Source: Odiellus spinosus
Lineage: Eukaryota > Arthropoda > Arachnida > Opiliones > Phalangiidae
DNA: 64,000 bases
Assembly: GCA_963920705.1 (NCBI GenBank)
Contig: OY987230.1
Span: 19,617,320-19,681,319 of the forward strand
Reading direction: 5' to 3'
The notes beneath the pieces were generated by a model that saw only the letters and a list, made by a program, of their open reading frames with translations, searched no databases and was not told the origin of the DNA. Positions 10,093 to 22,400 of the stretch are shown here, piece after piece (the stretch's first letter is position 1; each line of letters opens with the position of its first letter). The position numbers and the translations under genes were made by a program.

Positions 10093-12205
10093 ATGAGCAC
10101 TTCTGAGAAACGACAACGAGTTACGACGAGTAGAGAAAGAGATTTATCTCTCTTGGAGTCGAAAGGATTTTCGTTGAAAGAAATCATCGGCGAAGGATCG
10201 TACGCCGTCGTTCGTAAAGCCACAAGCGTCAATCACGAAGATCACGTGGCCGTTAAGATCATCGCCAAAGCTAGAGCACCGGGCGATTTCGTCAAAAAGT
10301 TTCTACCCAGGGAAATGAAGATTATCAAAGAAATTAGCCACCAAAATATCATCACTTTCATGGATGCCGTTGATCTACCCGATAGGTTAGAGAAATTAAA
10401 TTCATAATTGAGGAAGGTGTTTCATTTCTGGTTAAAAATTTAGACTAGGGGCCCACGATGACCTTAAACCGTCAGGCACGAGTTCCGTTAACCGACCTAC
10501 CACCAAATAACGATGGTTTTGAACCTTGTCAGGTCAGAAAAAAAATAATAAAAAATATTCAACCAGCGGAAGTTAGAGAAAAAAGTATTTGAAATTATTA
10601 AATTCCCATGTTAAAATACCATAAATTACGACATGTTCTGCTGAGTTCCTAACCTAACTCTATGAGATTTTATCACGGACATTTGAAAATTTCAAATACG
10701 TTTTTCTCAAACATCCGCTGGTCCGAGATTTTTTTCACTATTTTTTTTTATCAACCTCCTCCTTCGTCCCAGGTTCCAATTTGTCCACAACCATCGTTAT
10801 TTGTATAGAGAGGTCGTTTTATGATCATTTTCTCGGTGGGGCAGTCATAAAATTTTCAATCCGAATTAAATTATTCACAAACATGTACTGCCTGAGAACG
10901 TGGCCCAAAAAAGCTCCCATCTTCTTAATAAATCCACCATAAGGTGGTATCATCACTTGAATGAAAAGGAAAGCACGATTGTTTGAAATATTTCCCGTTT
11001 TCCCGCGTTTTTCGCCCTATATGTAGAGCTTACATCATTATGGAATTAGCCATTCACGGAGATTTATTAGATTACATTCGAAAGATGAACGCCGTTAGCG
11101 AGAAGCGAGCTTGTCGTTGGTTTCACCATCTGCTCGACGGAATCTCTTATTGCCACGAAAGAGTAAGTCATTACCTGACTCTATACGCTTTTGAAAAGCC
11201 CGCTTTCGAAGGAATATCGAAACATGCCTCATTAACTATTTAAATGAGATGCTGCAGGAGGTTTTCGTACAATTTTAATGACTGAAAACATGGCTCCTTC
11301 GAGAGAGTGAGAGTCGGAGTCGAGGAAAACTATAGGCTTAACGAACCGCGAATATTTTATAGCCTTAAAAATATTCCCTCGAAATTTACGCGTCTCCCTC
11401 TCGTTTTACGAGCCATTTAAGATCCTGCTTTTAGTCAGCTTTAATCTCTTCGCTTTGCTTTCAAGGAACAGTGTCGCGATATTTAATTTATTCCAAAACC
11501 ACTCGGTGACGTAATTATTACCAAAAAAATACCTAAATTTGAAATTTGAATATTTTCGTGACATTTGTCCTTTAACTACTTTGGTTTTTATACACCGTGG
11601 TCCTTTTTTTTGACAAGGGAATTTATCATCGCGACGTTAAATGCGAAAATCTTCTGCTGGCCAAACATTACGTTCTCAAAATTACCGATTTTGGTTTCGC
11701 TCGAACCAAAACCGCGACCTCGAACGACGAAGAAGACGGTGGCAAAATATTAAGTAAAACTTTTTGCGGCAGTTACGCTTACGCCCCGCCCGAAATACTT
11801 AAAGGTAAACCTTACAACATGGCCATGGCCGATATTTGGAGCATGGGGGTCGTTTTATTCACCATGACGGCGGGAAGATTACCTTTCAACGACGAGAATC
11901 GGAGAAAATTGCTCGAAATGGTTCAGAAACCCGTGGTGTATAGTAGAAGAAGACCGCCATCCGACGAACTCAAGGATTTGTTGAACCAGATATTTAAATT
12001 TCCCGACGAAAGAATTTATTTTGACGGCATTAGCGGACATCCTTGGTATACGAGTCGATACCAACCGGATTGGGATGGACATCAAGAAGATTATAATGAA
12101 TCGGAAAATAGGTCTGATGACCTAAAAACTACTACATCACCGTTAATTCGATCTGAAAGCAAGACGACCGTAGTCGCCACTCAACCGGACCCAATTGAAA
12201 ATTAA
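10093..12205 (+). CDS. TSSK-like serine/threonine protein kinase, 3 exons, 338 aa
   Basis: Exons 10093-10385, 11027-11162 and 11618-12205 join in frame to give a full kinase that probably phosphorylates Ser/Thr. The ATG at 10093 is chosen because the frame upstream only adds a GTG. Seen in the protein: glycine loop IIGEGSYAVV (31-40), Lys55 in HVAVK, helix-C Glu74 in LPREM, hinge IIMELA (101-106), catalytic loop HRDVKCEN with Asp149, DFG at 167-169, activation-loop KTFCGS with Thr191, APPE (199-202), DIWSMGV, and HPWY closing the domain near 287. A 51-residue Ser/Thr- and acid-rich tail follows. KAPTDFVxKFLPRE-like and LSKTFCGS signatures point to the testis-specific (TSSK) branch of the CAMK group, usually about 270-370 residues and active in male germ cells. 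All catalytic residues are present. Exact TSSK subtype and expression are inferred, not shown. Confidence 0.9.
10386..11026 (+). other. Intron 1 of the kinase gene (641 bp, phase 2)
   Basis: Donor ATAG|GTTAGA and acceptor ATGTAG|AGCTTAC. Splicing rebuilds an AGA codon (Arg98) and joins DAVDLPD to R-AYIIMELA, which restores the normal spacing between beta-4 and the kinase hinge. The acceptor has a nearby AG two bases later, but that choice would break the frame. Confidence 0.85.
11163..11617 (+). other. Intron 2 of the kinase gene (455 bp, phase 0)
   Basis: The donor GAAAGA|GTAAGT is a full consensus. The acceptor follows a run of eight T bases (TTTTTTTTGACAAG|GGA). Splicing joins ISYCHER to GIYHRDVKCEN with no change of frame, exactly where kinases read ...YCHxxxIxHRDLK. 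Confidence 0.88.
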
Positions 12206-12206
12206 A

Positions 12207-12281
12207 ATTAAACTAAATATACATTTTAATAATCAAGATTTATTCGTACTGAAAATTTGACGTTTAAATTTTTAAATTAAA
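12207..12281 (+). promoter_or_regulatory. Candidate polyadenylation signals of the kinase gene
   Basis: No AATAAA was found close to the stop codon. The common variant ATTAAA occurs at 12207-12212 and again at 12276-12281, about 70 bp past the stop. Either could serve; the sequence is AT-rich enough for chance matches. Confidence 0.3.
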
Positions 12282-15200
12282 CTTCGAAAAACGATTATTT
12301 ATTTGGTATAAGTTATGAGGATTATTATTTACCGGAAGCATTTGCGCGTGACGTTAGTCCATTGAATTTAATTTAATTAATTAACTAAATCTAATTGCTA
12401 TGCAAGTATAATAGCTCTTCCCTAATATATTAGCGATTCTAACAACAGCTTTACCTAAAAGGACGTTCACAAAGCTTTATCAGGTTGTAAGAGTGGATTA
12501 GATTAGGTTAGATTAGGAAAATGATTTAATTTGACAAGCGCTATACTGCTGCTAAACGGGCAACGTTGTTTTAAAAAGCCATAAATCTTATAATTATATC
12601 ATACTCCAAAGTAGAATATCCGATAGTTTTTATAAATATCGGAAAGTCCTTTTTGAAGTTGTGGAGATTTGCTAAACATCTTAATTGATAATATATCCAT
12701 TCTTCTCCTTGGTTATGAAAGATATATTTATTCGAAGAGAAATAGGAGCTTCGATTATTTGATGCAGCTAGAACTTATATTCTACTTCCAAAGATAATAA
12801 CGGGCTATTCAGTTTTCTTCTCCGTCGTGAAAGACCACGGACGTTGGCCGAAAGTCAATGACGGAAATATATTGGCGTAAAGGGGAGGTCAAAATGAACG
12901 TATTCTTGATATATATTGACTTACTGTATCATCCTGTATCACAAACGTTAGGCTTAGCTTTAGGAGTCTGAAATAAATATTCTCGTGTTCAAGAAGAGTT
13001 GCTACGCGCTCTTTTAGAAAATTAATTATTCACATATTACCCTTTCGCTAACGCCTTCTAAATTATACCAGAATACTGAGAATAGTGATACAAACCTGAA
13101 AAATAGATTAAAAGGTCAAAGATTGCGAAAATATAATATAAAAATTAGCAAAATGTCATCCAAAACTTTTGCATCTAATTCGTAATTATTTCGTATATTT
13201 AATCGCGTTGCAAAATATGGTCATGAGCCTGGAATTTACCTATTTTGCAAATTTTATTTAATCGTGAAGATAATTAGGGAAATCCTTATAAATTGTCACG
13301 TCAACCAGGTTCGGGGAACTTATCTGTAAAATTTAGGATTCTTTATCCTGTTTTTTGATTGTAAAAGTGGTTAACATTCAAAAGCAAGCAATTCTTTTCT
13401 TCCTATTTGTTATTTCAAAAAGAATACATATTGACTATTTAGGCCTAATATATCTCGCAACCCGTATGACCTTTTCACCCTCCTTTTAAAAGCGTCCGGA
13501 AACTAGATTTTTCTATAACCAAGCACGTATAAACGCTAGGGAGCTAGAGATCGAGTCACTTCTCATCTTAGACATCGGGGAATTTTGTCCAAATAGGCCT
13601 ACCGCTCAGAACTATAAAAGAAGAGGCAGATGGCCTATAAAAGAGTTTCGAATGACGCCGAGCGGGAAATGAAAAAGATTCCGGACAGGAAATCACGTGA
13701 TGGATGTTGACATGGTCGCTTTCTCCGTTCCTAGCTATACAGTTCTTCTATATCTAATACACTCGTTTTCTGGCGCGCCCGCGAGTTCCCTCCGTGAGAA
13801 GCAGCCTCTTACGATCCCTCGAGACTTCTCTTTCCTCCTTCATCCGTCGCATCCCTGCTCTACTCTCGCGCTTCTTAAAGAAACTAAACTAAAGTCTCTA
13901 TCAATTCCCCTCAGAAATCCGTTTCTACTTTGCCGGCCTATATCCGGATTGCCGGATAACTAATTTAATCCCTGGGTTTTATAGGTCAAACTATCAACTA
14001 GTAGACCGGTGCAATAACTTATCTCGAGCTAAGGGACAATTCTTAAATCGAAGACATTAATTTCAACGAAACGCTATTAATTTAGCCGATGTCTAGATAT
14101 TCTCATAAAAGCAGTAAATTACTTTTGGAAAATACAAAATATTGAGAAATTATTCTTGGTTAATTTAATTACATTACCAATCTGGCCGTTTTCTTCTTTA
14201 TAAACCTAAATTTTAAGTACAAAAAAATTAAGTCAGTATACCCGTATTATTTGATTACGAATTCATTTCGTTTAATTATAATTCAGAGATAATTTACACT
14301 GGTTAAAAGCGTAAATTCATTATAATTAAATTCATTACGTCAAAATTCCTACCTACCAATGCTTAATTATATTATAATTCAAAGCTAATTAGTTCCGCCA
14401 GCTAAATCAAGTTTTCTTGCCTATATTTTGATTGAATCTTGTAGCTAGAGGATGGAAAATAGTGTCAAAGTAGACGTTAATTTGCCAAATAATCACGAAT
14501 ATAAGTAAAGTTGTGTAAAATATTGAAGATTGATCATGGAAATGATTTAGAAATGGCCAGAGAAGCCAGGATAATTAAATATAAAGCTTCTTAGGTATGT
14601 TTCGTCATTGGCGTCACGGCGACTATAGTGTAGGAATGGAACGAAGGCTAATAACCTTCTAAATGTCATAGTATTTCTCTCTTAATCATAATTATGTTAA
14701 TTCTCGCTTCAATCCAGGAAAAAGCTTTGAACACATTGATTTTTTTGGTTAAATATACTTGACACCATTGTTTGCCTAGTTCTTAACAGGCTTATCTTTC
14801 ATATGATAATTTTTTGACAGGTTTGGCCCGTCAATTTCTTATACAAGGGATTTTATGTACTTTACTCTTAAGGGTTTTTTTCTTATAAGAATAAGTTCTA
14901 AGACATATTTTTACCGATCGATTTTTATTCTTCATCTCTATCAAGAAGGTGTAGGATACCAAAAACTCGCGTTAAATTAAGTAGACACCTTTTTATATTA
15001 TATTCATTTTCTTTAAGATTTATTTTCACGATAATATATCCCCCTTTTTGCCTTCAAACTGTCATCATTCATCAAAACGATATTGCTCGAGGTAATAGAC
15101 TTTGGTGAGAATTTCCCTATAGCGCATCTCATCTTGAATTGACAGAATGCATAAAATTAAGCTACCCCCTTATCTCGCTGACGTATTTATTTAAAATAAA

Positions 15201-15395
15201 AGTATAGCCTATTAGGATCAAGGTGAATTACTATATCACTTCTTTAGTCAAGCGATATGCTCGTCAGCAAAGTAGTTTCAGAAAAAAAAAAAATAGTTAA
15301 ATTTTAATTGAAATATAGGAAAAATATTATTTAATATTAAAGTTTTCAAATGTAATTTTAAGCTTTACCCGTGAACATTCTCGCTCGCTTGTAAA
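12282..15395. other. Intergenic DNA between the kinase and the satellite
   Basis: No supported gene. At 12501-12521 there is a short TTAGA/TTAGG run (GATTAGGTTAGATTAGG). At 13612-13641 TATAAAAG occurs twice about 22 bp apart, upstream of an 87-codon frame (ATG 13700) whose N-terminus is hydrophobic; no homology is recognised and I do not call it a gene. The stretch before 15396 is very AT-rich with poly-A. Confidence 0.5.
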
Positions 15396-16499
15396 CATAA
15401 TAATAATAAAATCACAATTTAGGATGATAACAAGATGGTCAAGCCCATAAGTATAGCCAAACCTCCGTGTCACCCCTACCTTGTCACCCCTACCGTGTCA
15501 CCCCAGTAATATTAATATTATGTATAGCCAAACCTCCGTGTCACCCCTACCGTGTCACCCCTACCTTGTCACCCCAGTATTATTAATATTAGAAATACAT
15601 TATCAATAATAATAATAAAATCACAATTTAGGATGATAACAAGATGGTCAAGCCCATAATATAGCCAAACCTCCGTGTCACCCCTACCTTGTCACTCCAG
15701 TATTATTAATATTAGAAATACATTATCAATAATAATAATAAAATCACAATTTAGGTTGATAACAAGATGGTCAAGCCCATAAGTATAGCCAAACCTCCGT
15801 GTCACCCCTACCTTGTCACCCCTACCGTGTTACCCCAGTAATATTAATATTATGTATAGCCAAACCTCCGTGTCACCCCTACCGTGTCACCCCTACCTTG
15901 TCACCCCTACCGTGTCACCCCAGTGTTATTAATATTACAAATACATTATCAATAATAATAATAAAATCACAATTTAAGGTGCTAACAAGATGGGCAAGCC
16001 CATAAGTATAGCCAAACCTCCTTGTCACCCCTACCGTGTCACCCCTACCGTGTCACCCCTACCTTGTCACCCCTACCGTGTCACCCCAGTAATATTAATG
16101 TTAGGTATAGCCAAACCTCCGTGTACCCCTACCGTGTCACCCCTACCTTGTCACCCCAGTAATATTAATATTATGAATAGCCAAACCTCCGTGTCACCCC
16201 TACCGTGTCACCCCTACCTTGTCACCCCTACCGTGTCACCCCAGTAATATTAATATTAGGTATAGCCAAACCTCCGTGTCACCCCTACCTTGTCACCCCA
16301 GTAATATTAATATTATGAATAGCCAAACCTCCGTGTCACCCCTACCGTGTCACCCCTACCTTGTCACCCCTACCGTGTCACCCCAGTAATATTAATGTTA
16401 GGTATAGCCAAACCTCCGTGTACCCCTACCGTGTCATCCCTACCTTGTCACCCCAGTAATATTAATATTATGTATAGCCAAACCTCCGTGTCACCCCTA

Positions 16500-19400
16500 C
16501 CGTGTCACCCCTACTTTGTCACCCCTACCGTGTCACCCCAGTATTATTAATATTAGAAATACATTATCAATAATAATAATAAAATCACAATTTAAGGTGC
16601 TAACAAGATGGGCAAGCCCATAAGTATAGCCAAACCTCCGTGTCACCCCTACCGTGTCACCCCTACCTTGTCACCCCTACCGTGTCACCCCTACCTTGTC
16701 ACCCCTACCGTGTCACCCCAGTAATATTAATATTATGTATAGCCAAACCTCCGTGTCACCCCTACCGTGTCACCCCTACCTTGTCACCCCTACCGTGTCA
16801 CCCCAGTAATATTAATATTATGTATAGCCAAACCTCTTTGTCACCCCTACCTTGTCAACCCAGTATTATTAATATTAGAAATACATTATCAATAATAATA
16901 ATAAAATCACAATTTAGGATGATAACAAGATGGTCAAGCCCATAAGTATAGCCAAACCTCCGTGTCACCCCTACCGTGTCACCCCAGTAATATTAATTTT
17001 AGAAATACTTTATCAATAATAATAATAAAATCACAATTTAGGATGATAACAAGATGGTGAAGCCCATAAGTATAGCCAAACCTCCGTGTCACCCCTACCG
17101 TGTCACCCCTACCTTGTCACCCCAGTATTATAAATATTAGAAATACATTATCAATAATAATAATAAAATCACAATTTAGGATTATAACAAGATGGTCAAG
17201 CGCATAAGTATAGCCAAACCTCCGTGTCACCCCTACCGTGTCACCCCAGTAATATTAATATTAGAAATACATTATCAATAATAATAATAATAAAATCACA
17301 ATTTAGGATGATAACAAGATGGTCAAGCCCATAAGTATAGCCAAACCTCCATGTCACCCCTACCGTGTCACCCCAGTATTATTAATATTAGAAATACATT
17401 ATCAATAATAATAATAAAATCACAATTTAAGGTGCTAACAAGATGGTCAAGCCCATAAGTATAGCCAAACCTCCGTGTCACCCCTACCGTGTCACCCCTA
17501 CCTTGTCACCCCTACCGTGTCACCCCTACCGTGTCACCCCTACTTTGTCACCCCTACCGTGTCACCCCAGTATTATTAATATTAGAAATACATTATCAAT
17601 AATAATAATAAATTCACAATTTAAGGTGCTAACAAGATGGGCCCATAAGTATAGCCAAACCTCCGTGTCACCCCTACCGTGTCACCCCTACCTTGTCACC
17701 CCTACCGTGTCACCCCAGTAATATTAATATTATGTATAGCCAAACCTCCGTGTCACCCCTACCGTGTCACCCCTACCTTGTCACCCCTACCGTGTCACCC
17801 CTACCTTGTCACCCCTACCGTGTCACCCCAGTAATATTAATATTATGTATAGCCAAACCTCTTTGTCACCCCTACCTTGTCAACCCAGTATTATTAATAT
17901 TAGAAATACATTATCAATAATAATAATAAAATCACAATTTAGGATGATAACAAGATGGTCAAGCCCATAAGTATAGCCAAACCTCCGTGTCACCCCTACC
18001 GTGTCACCAAAGTAATATTAATATTAGAAATACATTATCAATAATAATAATAAAATCACAATTTAGGATGATAACAAGATGGTCAAGCCCATAAGTATAG
18101 CCAAACCTCCGTGTCACCCCTACCGTGTCACCCCTACCTTGTCACCCCAGTATTATAAATATTAGAAATACATTATCAATAATAATAATAAAATCACAAT
18201 TTAGGATTATAACAAGATGGTCAAGCCCATAAGTATAGCCAAACCTCCGTGTCACCCCTACCGTGTCACCCCTACCTTGTCACCCCAGTAATATTAATAT
18301 TATGTATAGCCAAACCTCCGTGTCACCCCTACCTTGTCACCCTACCGTGTCACCCCAGTATTATTAATATTAGAAATACATTATCAATAATAATAATAAA
18401 ATCACAATTTAAGATGATAACAAGATGGTGAAGCCCATAAGTATAGCCAAACCCCGTGTCACCCCTACCGTGTCACCCCTACCTTGTCACCCCTACCGTG
18501 TCACCCCTACCTTGTCACCCCTACCGTGTCACCCCTACCTTGTCACCCCTACCGTGTCACCCCTACCTTGTCACCCCTACCGTGTCACCCCTACCTTGTC
18601 ACCCCAGTAATATTAATATTATGTATAGCCAAACCTCCGTGTCACCCCTACCTTGTCACCCTACCGTGTCACCCCAGTATTATTAATATTAGAAATACAT
18701 TATCAATAATAATAATAAAATCACAATTTAAGGTGCTAACAAGATGGTCAAGCCCATAAGTATAGCCAAACCTCCGTGTCACCCCTACCGTGTCACCCCT
18801 ACCTTGTCACCCCTACCGTGTCACCCCTACCGTGTCACCCCTACCGTGTCACCCCTACTTTGTCACCCCTACCGTGTCACCCCAGTATTATTAATATTAG
18901 AAATACATTATCAATAATAATAATAAAATCACAATTTAAGGTGCTAACAAGATGGGCAAGCCCATAAGTATAGCCAAACCTCCGTGTCACCCCTACCGTG
19001 TCACCCCTACCTTGTCACCCCTACCGTGTCACCCCTACCTTGTCACCCCTACCGTGTCACCCCTACCTTGTCACCCCTACCGTGTCACCCCAGTAATATT
19101 AATATTATGTATAGCCAAACCTCCGTGTCACCCCTACCGTGTCACCCCTACCTTGTCACCCCTACCGTGTCACCCCTACCTTGTCACCCCTACCGTGTCA
19201 CCCCAGTAATATTAATATTATGTATAGCCAAACCTCTTTGTCACCCCTACCTTGTCAACCCAGTATTATTAATATTAGAAATACATTATCAATAATAATA
19301 ATAAAATCACAATTTAGGATGATAACAAGATGGTCAAGCCCATAAGTATAGCCAAACCTCCGTGTCACCCCTACCGTGTCACCCCAGTAATATTAATATT

Positions 19401-22400
19401 AGAAATACATTATCAATAATAATAATAATAAAATCACAATTTAGGATGATAACAAGATGGTCAAGCCCATAAGTATAGCCAAACCTCCGTGTCACCCCTA
19501 CCGTGTCACCCCTACCTTGTCACCCCAGTATTATAAATATTAGAAATACATTATCAATAATAATAATAAAATCACAATTTAGGATTATAACAAGATGGTC
19601 AAGCCCATAAGTATAGCCAAACCTCCGTGTCACCCCTACCTTGTCACCCCAGTAATATTAATATTAGAAATACATTATCAATAATAATAATAAAATCACA
19701 ATTTAGGATGATAACAAGATGGTCAAGCCCATAAGTATAGCCAAACCTCCGTGTCACCCCTACCGTGTCACCCCTACCTTGTCACCCCAGTATTATAAAT
19801 ATTAGAAATACATTATCAATAATAATAATAAAATCACAATTTAGGATTATAACAAGATGGTCAAGCCCATAAGTATAGCCAAACCTCCGTGTCACCCCTA
19901 CCGTGTCAGCCCTACCTTGTCACCCCAGTAATATTAATATTAGAAATACATTATCAATAATAATAATAAAATCACAATTTAAGGTGCTAACAAGATGGGC
20001 AAGCCCATAAGTATAGCCAAACCTCCGTGTCACCCCTACCGTGTCACCCCTACCTTGTCACCCCTACCGTGTCACCTCTACCGTGTCACCCCTACTTTGT
20101 CACCCCAGTATTATTAATATTAGAAATACATTATCAATAATAATAATAAAATCACAGTTTAAGGTGCCTACAAGATGGTCAAGCCCATAAGTATAGCCAA
20201 ACCTCCGTGTCACCCCTACCTTGTCACCCCAGTAATATTAATATTATGTATAGCCAAACCTCCGTGTCACCCCTACCGTGTCACCCCTACCTTGTCACCC
20301 CAGTATTATTAATATTAGAAATACATTATCAATAATCAATAATAATAATAAAATCACAATTTAGGATGATAACAAGATGGTCAAGCCCATAATATAGCCA
20401 AACCTCCGTGTCACCCCTACCATGTCACCCCAGAAATATTAATATTAGAAATACATTATCAATAATAATAATAAAATCACAATTTAGGATGATAACAAGA
20501 TGGTTAAGCCCATAAGTATAGCCAAACCTCCGTGTCACCCCTACCGTGTCACCCCAGTATAATTAATATTAGAAATACATTATCAATAATAATAATAAAA
20601 TCACAATTTAAGATGATAACAAGATGGTGAAGCCCATAAGTATAGCCAAACCTCCGTGTCACCCCTACCGTGTCACCCCAGTATTATTAATATTAGAAAT
20701 ACATTATCAATAATAATAATAAAATCACAATTTAAGGTGCTAACAAGATGGTCAAGCCCATAAGTATAGCCAAACCTCCGTGTCACCCTTACCGTGTCAC
20801 CCCTACCGTGTCACCCCTACCTTGTCACCCCTACCGTGTCACCCCTACTTTGTCACCCCTACCGTGTCACCCCAGTATTATTAATATTAGAAATACATTA
20901 TCAATAATAATAATAAAATCACAATTTAAGGTGCTAACAAGATGGGCAAGCCCATAAGTATAGCCAAACCTCCGTGTCACCCCTACCGTGTCACCCCTAC
21001 CTTGTCACCCCTACCGTGTCACCCCTACCTTGTCACCCCTACCGTGTCACCCCAGTAATATTAATATTATGTATAGCCAAACCTCCGTGTCACCCCTACC
21101 GTGTCACCCCTACCTTGTCACCCCTACCGTGTCACCCCAGTAATATTAATATTATGTATAGCCAAACCTCTTTGTCACCCCTACCTTGTCAACCCAGTAT
21201 TATTAATATTAGAAATACATTATCAATAATAATAATAAAATCACAATTTAGGATGATAACAAGATGGTCAAGCCCATAAGTATAGCCAAACCTCCGTGTC
21301 ACCCCTACCGTGTCACCCCTACCTTGTCACCCCAGTATTATATATATTAGAAATACATTATCAATAATAATAATAAAATCACAATTTAGGATTATAACAA
21401 GATGGTCAAGCCCATAAGTATAGCCAAACCTCCGTGTCACCCCTACCGTGTCACCCCTACCTTGTCACCCCAGTAATATTAATATTAGAAATACATTATC
21501 AATAATAATAATAAAATCACTATTTAGGATGATAACAAGATGGTCAAGCCCATAAGTATAGCCAAACCTCCGTGTCACCCCTACCTTGTCACCCCATTAT
21601 TATAAATATTAGAAATACATTATCAATAATAATAATAAAATCACAATTTAGGATTATAACACGATAGTCAAGCCCATAAGTATAGCCAAACCTCCGTGTC
21701 ACCCCTACCGTGTCACCCCTACCTTGTCACCCCAGTAATATTAATATTATGTATAGCCAAACCTCCGTGTCACCCCTACCTTGTCACCCTACCGTGTCAC
21801 CCCAGTATTATTAATATTAGAAATACATTATCAATAATAATAATAAAATCACAATTTAAGATGATAACAAGATGGTGAAGCCCATAAGTATAGCCAAACC
21901 TCCGTGTCACCCCTACCGTGTCACCCCAGTATTATTAATATTAGAAATACATTATCAATAATAATAATAAAATCACAATTTAAGGTGCTAACAAGATGGT
22001 CAAGCCCATAAGTATAGCCAAACCTCCGTGTCATCCCTACCGTGTCACCCCTACCTTGTCACCCCTACCGTGTCACCCCTACCTTGTCACCCCTACCGTG
22101 TCACCCCAGTAATATTAATATTATGTATAGCCAAACCTCCGTGTCACCCCTACCGTGTCACCCCTACCTTGTCACCCCTACCGTGTCACCCCAGTAATAT
22201 TAATATTATGTATAGCCAAACCTCTTTGTCACCCCTACCTTGTCAACCCAGTATTATTAATATTAGAAATACATTATCAATAATAATAATAAAATCACAA
22301 TTTAGGATGATAACAAAATGGTCAAGCCCATAAGTATAGCCAAACCTCCGTGTCACCCCAGTAATATTAATATTAGAAATACATTAGCAATAATAATAAT

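Noticed and set aside
11027..11243. Read-through frame of kinase exon 2 as a separate small gene
   Set aside because: It extends exon 2 into both introns; the kinase consensus breaks exactly at the GT/AG sites.
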